Assembly: GCA_019914995.1 (NCBI GenBank)
Contig: CM034138.1
Span: 6,950,535 to 7,014,534 of the forward strand
Length of the DNA stretch: 64,000 bases
Source of the DNA: Acanthochlamys bracteata
Taxonomy: Eukaryota; Streptophyta; Magnoliopsida; Pandanales; Velloziaceae
Direction of reading: 5' to 3'
A program made the translations under genes and the position numbers. The notes below the pieces were generated by a model. It searched no databases. It saw only the letters and a list, made by a program, of their open reading frames with translations, and was not told the DNA's origin. Below, one piece after another: positions 34,533 to 47,800 of the stretch (its first letter is position 1; every line of letters begins with the position of its first letter).

Positions 34533-35091
34533 CTGCAAGCAGGCTGCTAAAGAGAGTGCTTTCACTGTATGAGATAGCTTCTCGTAACTCTCACAAGCCA
34601 TCAGATCAATCTTTCTTCCAATAGGAACACCGCCCATGTCGATTTTTACAAACAATCCTTTCCTGAAACTCTCTTGCTTCGTTCCAGATTCTAATACATC
34701 CTTTTGAGAAGCAGGTAGTGGTTTTGATGAATCGCAGGCAAGCTTCCGAAACAAGAGTGATGGGGAGAGTCGAGAGCGAGAAGAGGGTGATGGACCAGTC
34801 GAGTGATCCAGATAGAGCAAAGCTGGCCCGCACGGCTAAGGCGGCCAGAACGATGAGCTTCTGCAGAGTGCCGACGGCAATGAAGTGGAAGTCCATCGTG
34901 TAGGGATCGTTGGTGGAGATGACATGGAATGACAGAAGGGGGACAGCGTAGACAGCGACGAATCGGTTGATGCCGGAGCACTCTTCTGCAGTGAAGATGC
35001 CCCATCGCACGGAGCCGTATGCTACAAGCAAAGCAACGTACAGCGGCATTATCGCTCACAGAACCATATAGAGATCTCCCCAGCTGATGAT
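34533..35091 (-). pseudogene. PIN-Aux/IAA chimera (copy E)
   Basis: The best-preserved copy. The start Met is ATC (35089-35091), then ISWGDLYMVL, one TGA (35056-35058), and a long open PIN frame: [74 protein letters not shown]. At about 34742 it switches to Aux/IAA in another frame: [52 protein letters not shown], then donor GTAAGT (34532). PIN similarity stops where real PINs read NTLVMGIPLL. It keeps 11 bases at the junction that copies A and D lack, so it is closest to the original fusion. Confidence 0.88.
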
Positions 35092-35329
35092 TTTGATGGA
35101 TATAGTTTAAGAACTAAAGGAGACAAATGGTGATTAATGTTACTGTAGTTGTTGTGGTGTGCTGAGGAGGGGGGACAGGGAGCACCGGTGGTTACTTAGA
35201 AAGCGCTTACTTGGATTTTCTAGTATTTGTGAATAGATTAACATGCACACAAACATCTTTCAATAAGAATGCGTGCTGTCTTTCTAATATTAAAATATAA
35301 AAATTACATATATATGGTTGTACCCGGGA

Positions 35330-36845
35330 CACCCGCATCGCAGCCGTCATAGCTTGATCCGACGGCTGCAGTTGAAGAGAGATTGCTTGCATGGAATTGT
35401 TACGCGATCGCTGTTGAAGGGCAGATATGGAATTTGCTCCATTCTTTCTCTCATTCTCTTCCTTCCATTTTCTTTCTTTTCTTCTCTTCTCTCCCGCGGA
35501 CGAGCACTCGCAGCCGTGCTTCAACGCCGGCCGCTGACCCCTCAACTCGCGCTGCCGTCTTTTCGAAGCAGAAGGAGCTCGCACTCGCGATGAGAACAAG
35601 CCGACAGGTTTCGCCGCCGACCACGGTTGTCGGGAATTGACGACTGAAAGGAGGTATTATCTTGTTCTCCCTTCTCTGTTGCTACTATCCTTCTCAATTC
35701 TACCCCCTCTTGGCTATTTTTTTCAAATTTGAGAATTATTTCAAAAGAAAACGATCTTCCTCCCGTGGTCAGTTCTTTTTGGAATAAAAAACTATTGCGT
35801 TTGGTTTCAAAATTGATCTTTAGTACAAGGATCAATTTTCGAAATTTTTGGAATTTGTTTTTGTTTTTTTTTTTTAAAGAAACTTTTGTTATGCTATTTT
35901 TCTCCATTTTTTGTTGTTTCTGGTTGATTTGGAATTGTTTTAATTGCTTGTCCTTAGCTAGCATCTGCAGAATTTTTGTCACTGACTATTTCAACTTTCA
36001 AATACACAATTGATGTTTTGTCTATTCTTTCTTATGTAGAACCAAGTCTTCTTACTGTTGCTTGCTAGATATCTTTTTCACTATTTAGACTGTTAATGTG
36101 TTTATCTTCTTAATTTATTACAAGCATCTCATTTGTTTTTAAAGAGGTTCTCTTTAGTACATATGCATTTTTTCATTTGTTTTCCTTACTGGAGAGAGTT
36201 ACAAAAGATGTTTTCCTTTTCAATGATCTATCGTTATGTTAATTTGAACTGATAGACACTGACTATTTTCATTATCATACTTGTAGTGAAGACGAAATGA
36301 AACTGAATTTCATCGTGACTCCAGCAATCAAGACTAGAGTGGGAACTCTACACAATGAAAAAAACTGCCTTCATTCGTCGGCCGATAGCAAGAAAAATGA
36401 AACTGAATTACAAGCATCGATGAGGTAGTAAATGCAGTCTACGTGCACTAATTTTGAACGGTATGAAGTACTATGTTATTACGTTACTAAATTTCTTTTG
36501 ATAGACAGTGAATTAGTTGCTCTTTGGAAAATGTCCCAATTGGATAAGTTTGAAGTCAAATGCTAATCATTCTGTCATCTCCTCTGTGCACATAGTGGGA
36601 TATCCTCCATCTGCAAACTTGATGAAATGAAGTACTGAACACTCTTGGTATGAGTAATTTCCTGCTCTTATAGTTGTATTTTTCCAAAGCACTTGCTCAA
36701 AAGGAAAATATTTTGCTTGGCCAGGCCTTATTAAGAAGAAAAAGAAGGCGAAAGACAAGGGTGAACGTCATTCTATTCATCAGCTAGTAAAGCCCGTCAT
36801 AGAGATTCAACAAGGTGGAGCTTCTGTTAGAGATGCCTAGTTAAT
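35330..36845 (+). other. Unidentified transcript-like segment
   Basis: Starts with a CT-rich, GC-richer leader (35430-35640), a possible donor AAAGGAG|GTATTA at about 35655, a T-rich intron-like stretch, a possible acceptor TTGTAG at about 36287, and a final open piece ending about 36837 (KKKKKAKDKGERHS...GGASVRDA, stop). The pieces do not join into one convincing protein and I recognise no family. The palindromic word GCCGTC..GATC.GACGGC (35343-35366) near the start resembles the one at 28232. It could be a small gene, a non-coding RNA or a captured gene fragment. Confidence 0.35.
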
Positions 36846-38858
36846 TTCACAACTGATGTAGTGTGTACTTTTCTTCGATTAAAGATGGTTTTGTAACATA
36901 ATATGTCGTTCCAGTTCAAGTTTTGCCCTTTTTCTCGTTAAATATGGAATAGGTTATTCTCAGGAAGAGGTCCTGATTCATTTCTTGGCATGATTTGTAA
37001 TCTATGTCATACTGTTGTTGGGTGCTCTGAACTAGCAATTGTATTTCACTTTGCTCATGTCTTTATTGCTTTAATCAAATTATTCTTCGTACATTGTTTT
37101 GGCTGTCCACACTTTCAAATTAGGCTTTTTCCAAGCTGCTATGTTGTTACATATTTATCTGGTATGTGTATATGTAGTTATGTAATTTTTCTAGCGTATT
37201 GTTGCAAAATTAACTAAGTGTAATGATCGGAGCCTCTGAGCTTTTTTATCACCAACAACAGAACTATTACACCCAGTTGCTAGTAATTAATAGATACTGC
37301 TGCGTGAATCTGAATGTTACAATATGGGTTTGTTTCAAATACACCAAACTTTACTTTCTTTTTCCATATTTTGATTTCGGCCACTTGACTTGCTTCAATT
37401 GTCACTCTAAACTTCACTTTCACTTTCACATCGAACTCCGTTTATATCAAAATTTAATTTCAAACTTTACTCAATTTGTTTCAAATGTCACTCCGAACTT
37501 TACTTCTTACCGCACTCTACTTCCACAAAACTCAGTTCGTGAAACTCAGTTACGTGCATTTAAAAACACGCCTTATATACATGAAATTTGCAAACATTAT
37601 TTTAAATATCGAACAAGTATTGCATATCTATTTGATGCACAATGTATACATGTGTACAATATATGTCCAAAGCATATATAGATATATTATAGCGAAGTGC
37701 ATAATTAATGTGCAATGCGTACATTTAAGGGTTTTAATTTGTAACTTGAAGTTATAAACTTTTCAAACGTAGATCTAAAATAGAATAAATAAATAAAATA
37801 TAGGAATATTTATACCATTGTAATAGTTTGTAGGGTGGTTATTCTGTGTTAAATTAAATTAGGAGAGTTTGATTGTCTAGAAAGAGATTTTAGTAGCACT
37901 CTTTTATTATATGTAAATTTGATCATGAAGCGTCAGAAAGTCTACGTGTTTGACGATTGCGTTATTTATCAGAAAGTGAGTTTTTAAAAATAAATTTTAA
38001 AAATCAGTCAAAAGTAATATGTTAAAAAAAATAAGTCTGTAAAACTAAATTTATGAAAACAGACATAATAGACATTGAAAAGTAAATTTTGATGATAAAA
38101 ATATTAATTTTGTCACTTTCGATGAAATAAATAAATCTTTGGTGTAACTGTCATAGAATTTAATTGTCTAACACTAAAGTAGACTGATATAGGCAAAGAA
38201 GAAAACGAAGATTAAAACCAAAATGGATCACCACAGTTATCAAAACTAGGATTAAATAGGAAAGAAAAAAGTCCACATCACGTTCACCGTCATGCCAACT
38301 AAAAAATTTGTGAATAGGTCAAATTGCAATCAAACTCTAGACGCAAATGTTAGATCAGAAGATTGTGACAAGATCATGAACAGCTTGGCCAGACTTTGCA
38401 GTGATCATCAGATTCCTATTTACAGCTTCTACTTGAAACGACCGACTTCAATTTATGATCTATGCAGACAATAACTTATTTATTTCACATATAACGGCGG
38501 CTTTCTACATGAGATAAACCAGACGGTTGAAAAAACTTGGCTGGCAGTTTCGAGCTTGCAATATGCCAGCATAAATAGTTCAATTTACAGTTATCCACAT
38601 TCTCATGGAAAAACAAAAAGAATGCAAAAGATAGAAGTAACTGCACCCTGATAAGATGTTGCACATCAATTTTGAACTTTCTGCAAGACATCCTTGGTCA
38701 AGTTTAACCGAACGGAACCCGTTCGCTTCTCGCATAGTCATGATCTGAAGTAGAAACCGCCAGAACTTGCAGGCACAAACGAAACTCCAGAATGTGAGGT
38801 CTACTTCTGAATAAGAGAATATTTTCTTCTCTGAAATGCTTTTCTAGTCCGATGGTCA
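36846..38858. other. Intergenic, AT-rich, with one M2 MITE
   Basis: No gene seen. An M2 MITE occupies about 37325-37572. The small frames at 36990-37217 and 38292-38474 have no recognisable motif. 38485-38858 is probably the 3' UTR of the RLP4-like gene. Confidence 0.45.
37325..37572. mobile_element. MITE, family M2
   Basis: Starts GGGTTTGTTTCAAAT and ends AAAAACACGCC. Contains the M2 end block AAACTCAGTTACGTGCATTT. Confidence 0.6.
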
Positions 38859-41800
38859 CTACAAGGCATTAGTCGTAGTTGGGAATCCATTAGAATGTTG
38901 CGTCTCCATCTCGAGCAGCATTGAATGTTGTTGCCTTTGGTATCTATTCCTTTTTGCTGCAATGGCTGAAGTACACACAAATTTGAGATCCTTGATCCCA
39001 AAAAAAATATGGATTTCAAATACAGTTGATTTTTCCATGCAAATTAGTCTTTTTTTTCCTTTTTCTTTTTGTAGATAAACCGGTACTATTGGATGCGAGC
39101 CCCAACCTCTCAATTGGAGATGGATGCCCTAACCAATCCATCTTGGGTACTTGGCGGGATTGGTCTCTCAAGTTTAGAAATAATGATAAAAAGCAAATCT
39201 AAACAATCCAATACTTAAAATGTTATGATATGAACAATTACGAAAATAAATGAAATATTTTATAAGGAGTGAAAAAGGAAAAAAATATGAGAAGATGGGT
39301 TGTTTGGGATAACTCTGTTGGAATGAAAAGCAAACCAAGAAGAGGAAGGCTGAACTAAGTTATCTTGGAATATGTGGAGTGGCAATGAGAATTAAAAATC
39401 TAATCTTAAGTAACCATATACCAGGAAAAGGAAACGGTCACTCCCAACTATTTCATTGGAGAATGCTCTTGAAGAATGGAGTATTTGATTTCGGCTTCAC
39501 AAAATCAGCAGAAGGTTTTTATGAGTTATCAGGTTTCTCTAAATCAGGATCTTTCTGATCTTTGTAGATCCATTTTATAGATTGATTTGATATTTGATTA
39601 TTTATAAGCCTAATAGAGACACTTGAGCTCTCAAATGAAGAAGATGGTTCAGATTCTTCAACATTCTGATGTCTTAAATGCATCAATACCATTTGTACTT
39701 GCGGCTGCACTACTCTTTCCAGCTTACAAAATTTAGATCACCTATATCTTTATGGTTACATGATTATTCACATGTTTCACCTATTAGGCTTCGTAAATTT
39801 TATGGCTAAAGAAATTAAAAGAAACGGTACTTATAGAGAACCAGAGAATTACTAAGTCGAGGAAAATTTTGTATCATATATTAAAGATACTACCCTAATA
39901 CAAATGGTATGATTCAAGTAAATAGATAACACAAATTTTACCAGCTTAGGCGTTTACCAAATATCAAACTTGAATCATTCGTCAAGAAACTTACTCTATC
40001 AAGCTAATTTACTACAAGCTAGATCTTAGAGACGCATGAAATAGTCATTAAAAATATTGTCCGAGTATATTAATTAATAACCTCCTCAACAATGCCCAAA
40101 TATATATGGAGATGGTAGGAGTTTATTACTAGGTTATCAAAATAGTATGAAAAAGCACCTTGACACGGTATTTATCCAAAATACATGCATAAATCTTAAA
40201 TCATAAGAGAACTTTAAGATGAAAACTATAGGTTGTGATTGAGAGGCCACTCACATATTAGATCCTGAGAAGGTGCAAAATCATAATCATTTCTTCCCCT
40301 CCATACACACAGTAAGTAAACAAGCAGTGCAATCAGAGCTACAGCACCACATGATATACCGATTGCAATTTTGCCATGTGTAGACAACCCCCCTCTATCC
40401 CAGAAAAAGGGACAAGCAGGTAAAGAAGGTACACCACAAAGGCCTTTGTTACCTGAGAGACTGCATAAGACAATGGTTCAGAAAAAGCACAGTAGGAAAT
40501 TTGAACAACTAAACAAGCTTTTGGACAAAGTGAATATAGGCAACCAAAAAATTTACATTGCTAATGCCACAAGTTGAAACGAAGAAAAAAAGCTTCTCAT
40601 AATGGGGATGTTTCAGGAAAGTAGATCTTGCTAAAAACTGAAGAATTGAAGTAGAACTTACTCTATTATACCACCATGCACCCCAATTGAGTATAATTTT
40701 TCAGGTACTTGTCCATCCAGTTCATTATTGTTCAATAACCTGTAAAATAAAATTTTAAAAACAGGTAAAAGGGGAAACGATATGATAGTCTTGCATTTAA
40801 TTCACCCTTGTTTCACCGAATAAATATGCCTGTAAAATACAAATTCAAGGCAAAACTTTTACTCACAAATGATTCTTTTGGCCTCCATAAACAATGCAAT
40901 TATATGTTTGCTCATTGCTAGTCCCTTAAAACATTTTAGTTATGAAATCTCAAGCAAGCATAATAACACTAGGTTTCTTAAGCTAGTATTCAATATCTCC
41001 TTGGTGGCTAACCCTTTGACAAGCAGAAGGAGGCTTCTTCAAACTCCACTTGAAATCTCCAACTAAGGTCCAAATGAAAGTTTCCAACATTTAACACCCT
41101 AGTCAACTTGATTATACACATCTAATTATGTATAAAGAAAGAAAGGTTGTGTTGTCACTACTGTATCAACGGCAACTTCAGTGCTCTTCGCATTTATGCC
41201 AAGTAGAATACAAATACCATATATAGGGCTCCACTTGAGTTCCAAGTATAATTTAATCTTGTACCATCATTCAAGAGAATTCAAACATTAAATGGTTAAG
41301 AAGGGAAAAGAATGGTGAAGAAAGAATAACTATAATTTTAAAATCTACATCAACTAAAGAATATATGTGTTATCAAAAGATGCATGACTACATCAAAAAA
41401 TACATCACCATCACTAAGAAGTCTCTAGAAACCTGTACAGTGCACAGATTGAAACTGTCGTCTACAAAGAGAAGAGAAAAAGATTATAGTACAAGCTAAT
41501 ATGTATACAATTTGCAATAGACAGGAACAAGATTGAAATAAATAGGAAGCAGATTTATTGTACGGAGCTACTATGAAGTTATAGAGAAACTAGTCTCAAA
41601 AGTTAACTCACACAAGCTGCAGACGTGGTGAGACTAAGCTCTCTGGAATCATCCCTGTAAATTGATTCGATGACAAATCTCTATGGAAAAGAAGAAACGG
41701 TGGCATTTAATTAGATATCCAAGCATCGTCTGAATACATTGCATGTAGCTGCACAAAATTGCTTTAGTCTAAAATAAAATATTCAGTTAGCAAATCCAAG

Positions 41801-44800
41801 CCAGCCCTAGAAAAGGTCTGACTAGGAAGATATTTCACATTTGCAATCCTGAAAAGAATACCAAGAAGATTGTTTTCTGAAAGTACCAAATTGCACAACA
41901 ATGTTTCTGCAACAACACGATCAAATGCAAAATTTTCTAGCAAATGATAGAAGTTATAGGAATTTGCCTTCGATCTCCCTCTGGTAATGGAAAAACAAGA
42001 TATGCATGCCAAGCGAAGCTTCAGATTGACATTTATTGCCTACTATCAAGTATTTGCAAACATTGAAAATATTCATTTGAATAGTCAATCAACTTGTCAA
42101 AATCGGAATTTTAAGAAAGATCATTCCATTTAAGTAAATCAGAATTTTAAGTAAAACCGTAAGATGTAACATACCAGTAAATTTTTAATAAAAGTTTTTT
42201 TAATACCTTTAAAAAGTTCAGATAATATTTGTTAAAGTTTTTTAATACTTTAAAAAAAATTGTTAATACTTTAGAATTTGGATAAAATTTTATAGAAAAT
42301 TCCCTCAAAATTTTAGAGAAAATCCTCCCAATTTTTCAAAGAAAACCCTCCAAATTTTTTAAAAACTCCTTTTTTCTGAAATCAAATAAAATCGCTGTAA
42401 AATTATGATTTTAGCGATTTCACTACTTAAATCGCAATTTTACAACAGTTTTTACCAAAAAAATGATTTTTATGCAAAATAGGATCATTTGTCAATGTAA
42501 AATTGTAGGATTTTAAATCGGATTTTGACAACCATGATAGTCATTAATCAATAGGTACAAGAAATAGAAGCAAATTTTCTATGTAATATCTTGCACTACT
42601 AGTACAGTAGGCATCATTGTCAAACATAGTTTATGCTAGATCAAAACCTGGATATTATCAAAAAAAGAAAAGCTGGGTAACAACTACCGTAAGCAACTAA
42701 TTATTAGCCATCAGGTCTATGTACTCACAGATTGACTAGAGATCCTTGACCAAGACCAGTTGGCAATGCGCCTTCCAAAGAATTGGAGCTGAGGTTCCTG
42801 CAGAGACAGATATGAGAATACTTATTCAAACTTGAAGTATTTACTGCAGTCACATGAAAACTTCAACTTGAGCCTATTACACTAGAGTTTGCCAATCACA
42901 ACCCTAGAGATTTCTCGCAAGTACCAAGTACTAGTGTTTACACAAGAGTCCAACAAGACAGATTAGGTAGGTTTCTAGGTAGACTTATGTTATAATTGTT
43001 TTAAAATAAAACGAATGACTTTAGCAAAGAATCACCATTAATAATCAAAGAGAAACTTGGAATTGCACGAATTGAGAGAAAAAGGATGGAAGCTTGCTTG
43101 AGTTAGTATGAGCCATAGAAAGTGAAGAGTGCAGTAGTTCTAAGAATTGCATTAATGGTAGCTCTACTTGTTAAGAGGGGAAGGATATGGAAGAGAAGCA
43201 ATACCTCGCAAAATGAAACCACAGCGAATCAAACTATACTCTGGACTCTCATTCAAAATTTGATTAAATTTAGAATGAGACGCTTCATTGATTTCCATTG
43301 CTTTGTGGATATTTATAACCTTGTTTAGTTATAACTTTTTATCAGTCGTACTCTGTTATGTATATACATGTGCCTACAAATGCATGAAACTTTGCGATTC
43401 ATTTCAAATCTCTTTATGTAACGAAGCTATACTGCTTGGACAAGTGCGCAATCCAAGGACCCCCCCCATCGATGAGGAAGTTTCCTATAAACTTCTTTAC
43501 TTGCTCTTTGCCTCTTCTGTATTGCATCTCTTACAACATTTCTCAGGAGGCCTGATAAAGCTAAGGACTATATGCCAAAAAGTCTCATTCTAGAGCTATG
43601 CATCTCAAGGATCAAGTCAGTAATATCAAGCACAAGTCTAAACCTATTATGGAGCATTCTGATAGATTAAAGCTTCTTCTGAATAATTTAGCCATCGTAA
43701 TGTTATGGTGCTGATAGAAGACATTAATTTCTGTCCTTAATGTGCTTCACCATGAAGTCGATGAATTGCAAGTCCAACCCAGGCTCAAGAAAATCCAATG
43801 AGCTTCCATACTTGCATGATGAACTGGTTGTTTAGGAGTAAATTTCGACGTCTAGAAGGCACAACAATCTTGTCACAATTCTGTATAAGAGTCAAATTAG
43901 TTATAGAATTTAAGTTTCTTCAAAAAGTTTGAGATTCATTAGAAAATAATTTTTTATTATTTTAGGTATTAGATATTATAGTTAGGTTGAAGTCCTAACT
44001 GAGAAGATTTGTGTTACATTTAGAACTCTATCCACAAGGTATGAATTCTAATTATAAATAAGAGGTTCAACACCTCATATGATCAATAGAAAATGTATTC
44101 AGTTTCTTTACTTTTTCTCTATTTTTTTCTAATTCATTTGTTTATCACCTTGTTCAATCTATTCTCGTCTTGTTCGTCTATTTCTCTAGTTCATTTGTTT
44201 CTAACCTTATTCAATCTATCTCGTCTTGTTTGTCTATCTCTCTAATTTATTTGTTTCTCACCTTTTTCAATCTATTCTCGTCTTGTTCGTCTATCTTCTC
44301 TAGTTCACCTAGTTCTCATATTACTCTGTCTATTTTTCATCTTGCTCATCTTCTATTCTCATTTTGTTTCCCGTTATTTCAAAACAATCCACTGATATCT
44401 ACAGCAACTTACAATCACAAACCCAGTAGAGATAACTTATCTCAAAAGCAAAGCATAATCGACAAGGTCACACTCCTAACTCTTATCAAAATCAAGATCA
44501 AGAGCAACAAAGATTCTCATTCTCAACACAAGTATAATATTGTCCACTATAATAACCAAGAAATTAGGTCTTAGTATAATGTATACTAGCTCAACTAATC
44601 TCATCCATCCTCGCATTCATCCTTTTTTCCATAATCTTGTGTTCTGCTTATAAATCAAAATTTAATTGCTCTCTATGTTTTGAAAAAGTACACATCTATT
44701 AAATCTTTTCCATCTTATTATGTTGTGAAGAGATCTAAGTATTAGAGCACCTCAGTGCAAGCTTGATGTTTATGAGCTTCCCACATCAGTGCAAGCTTTG

Positions 44801-47800
44801 ACACACCGAAATTGGCTAAAATTGGAGAAAAAGATTGGTCCATGCATCTTGATCACCCATCCTTAAGCATCATACGACATGCTCTTAAAGTATGTCATTT
44901 AGACATTTTTATTGATTAGTTCACAAAGTATATGCATCTTTATCTTCTTTGTCGCAAGAATGACGTCTCATTGTTGTTTCTCAAGTCCAAAACATAGATT
45001 GAAAGTTATTTCAAAAACGATTGTTGACACTGCTTACTCCAATTTGCCATTGGCTTGACTAAAGATAGCCTTCAGCATAACATAGCACAATGGCGTTAAA
45101 GAACCACAAACAAACGTGAGAAAGCTTGTGTGTTGTTGCTTTGGTACATAGTTAATCACCATCATAAGCTCCACTATTAACACACTACATAGTTTAGTAG
45201 TAACATGGATATCCATATTAAACCTACAAAATTGAAAGTCACAAAATACTACAAATCCTGATAGTTCATTTGTTTCTCAGTTGATTGAAATTTATTTCAA
45301 AATGACTATTTGCACTATCTAGTCCAATTTGCCATTGGCTTGACTGGAGATATTCTTCATCATGACATAGCATAATGACGTTCAACACAGTTTAGTGTAA
45401 CATGGAATAAGTAATGTGGCATATTCATATTAAATCTAAACATTGAAGCCAAAAAATACTTAAATCTCAACAATCCTATTAGTTTCTCAAGTTCAAAGCT
45501 CAAATTTAAAATTATTTACTCCAATACACTATTAGCCTAACAAAAAAAATTCTTCATCATCAGATACCATAATTGTGACAAAAAATCCATATAGCGAACC
45601 ACAATAAAAGTGGGAAAGCTTGAGAATATTTGATGTTGTACATAGTTAATCACCATATTCCACTACTAACACATTACAAACTTTGGTAGCAACATGGAAC
45701 AAGTTAGATTAAACCTACAAATTTGGAACCACAAAATACTATAAATCTGGACAAGTTCAATTCAATCCTAATCTCCCAAATTCAAAGTTCACATTCTATC
45801 ATTTCTTCCACCTCAATATCAATGCACCTAGTAGAGCTCCTACTACCTCCAACTTGTCATGAGTGATGCTCATAACATGAAGGGAAAGGGCAAAACAATA
45901 GTAAGCTTGGGATGCGTCCCTTTAGTTATATACATCGCAAAATTACATCTAACAAAAATGTTTTCTTTCTTACTAATGTCTAAGACAAGTATTCAATAAC
46001 AAATAATTAAGAATGTGCAAGTAACAAAAGGTTTATTGGAAGTTGTGCAACATAAACCATAATCATAAAGGAAATTCTAGTCTAATGTCATCTATAACAT
46101 CAGCAGAGCTTCAGTTTTGCATTTGATAGCTAAACAATATTTATCACGTAATCTGTATTAAGATTTAGACCAAATCCAAGCAATGTAATTAGTGCAGTTA
46201 AAGAACTCAAATGAATTTTTGAAAAAAAAAATTACTAAAACTGATGTTCAAAGGAGTCGTTTATAACAAATTGCAAAGCTAGTCACTATTAGATATAATA
46301 AATAAAGAAATTTACGTCATTGGGATACTTACAAGCTTACCAAATTTCTCAATGCACTGATTTGATCACTAATATAACCTTTCAAGCCTTGACTCCCGAG
46401 GTTCCTGTCAATGGTTGCAACTTCAAAATACGTAGAGTGACTAATAGATTTTCGAAAGCATTTTGCTCCATAGAAGAAAGTGAGCATTGAAGCAACCATA
46501 AATGTAACACAAAAGAATTCTGTATTGCCTGATAGTCTTATTACCAAACCATCTTTTTATTATTGCTGTAATACATCAGTCAAACTTGACATGTGCTACA
46601 AACACAGGGTTTAAATGACTCTACTTAAGTATGTTAGACTTCGAGGATATAAATGAAATGCATTATGGCAATCACATTAGCAGATGAAGAATTAATCCTA
46701 TAGTATAAAATGTCCATTTTGCTATGTAGTGAAATACATTCATAGTGCATTTAACTAAGAATGCTGGATGATGAGAGAGGATAACTGAAACTGAAAGAAT
46801 AGAGTATTAGTTTAAGACATGAGGTCTGAGGCTAGGTGAGAGATGGGAGCACGATATGTATATTTATAACTTTTATCAGAAACATTTATGGTACTAGAGT
46901 TTCAACCTTCCCTCATCTTAGCAGCATGATTTTTTAATATTATGGTGTATCATGTTAGAAACAACGCTGTTATTGGGGTGAATTACGTGCAGAAAACTAC
47001 TGGAAAATCACAGAAATTGATGAATTTCCTTTAGTCAAATGAAGTTCTAACATGGGGAACCTACTTACAATCTATAACATTCTGTATATGCAGTTAGGAC
47101 AAAGTATTTGCTAATAAGAGTATGACATCTTACAATTGTGTTATGACAAGGTTCCTCCCATCTTTACTATGCTGACAAGTAACTCCCTCCCAGGCATCCC
47201 AAGTTGTAGGTGCACAAGGATCCCCATTCCATCCCATCCTGTCGGGCACCTTAAGAGATTCCTTGAGTGCTTTCATTGCAGCCGCTATAAAGAATGGGCA
47301 GTTGGCAAAATGATTATACAGTGTCTTCTTCTGGAGTTTCACAGCCCTTGCATAAACAGAAACCATTACACGCTACAAAAATGAAACAATTTACCTTGGC
47401 TGGGAACTGTGGCAATGTCCAAGGGTACTAATGCATAGTTTTCAAGCCCGCAAATTAGTGGCCTCCCAGAGACTGGAACAAGCCTCACGCTAAGCGGTGA
47501 GCTGCTAACATTCTTGACAACATGGTGCCACTCAAATGCTGTGAAACCTCCGACAGCCTTGAAAATGTCGATTGTGGTGACCTTCTTGTTATCTAAGTAG
47601 ACATCAAAGACCCGCTGGCCAACACCAGTAACAGCAGAATCAATCTCTGCAAAGTGGAACCACACAAGGTAATCAAGGCGGGTATCTACAGGCAGGAGAT
47701 ACTCCAAAGGATCATCGGGGTTTCCGGCGGTGGTAATTGCAGTAGTGAAGAGCTTGTTGGGGAAGTAATTAGGTGGACGGTCAGTGCCAAGCACCGCGCG

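Larger units (their letters stand above)
33397..35175. repeat. Inverted repeat of PIN-Aux/IAA chimeras D and E (hairpin)
   Basis: Left arm 33397-34218 and right arm 34353-35175 are inverted copies around a ~135-base loop. Outer ends share CTCCTCAGCA; inner ends share TTAAAGAACTATCTCC and TTCACAGTATG. Within the loop, 34237-34324 is the same sequence as the PIN intron of copy A (26099-26185, inverted). Confidence 0.85.

Noticed and set aside
41764-42012. Minus-strand frame with LRR-like text (LVLSENNLLGI) inside intron 5 of the RLP4-like gene
   Set aside because: The flanking exons join in phase without it, it lacks good splice sites in frame, and the rest of the frame is not LRR-like.
44104-44345. 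Regular 56-57-bp repeats that could suggest a CRISPR array
   Set aside because: Units are directly adjacent with no unique spacers, and the context is a plant intron.
44170-44574. 134-codon plus-strand frame
   Set aside because: Read-through of the tandem CT-rich repeat in intron 4.
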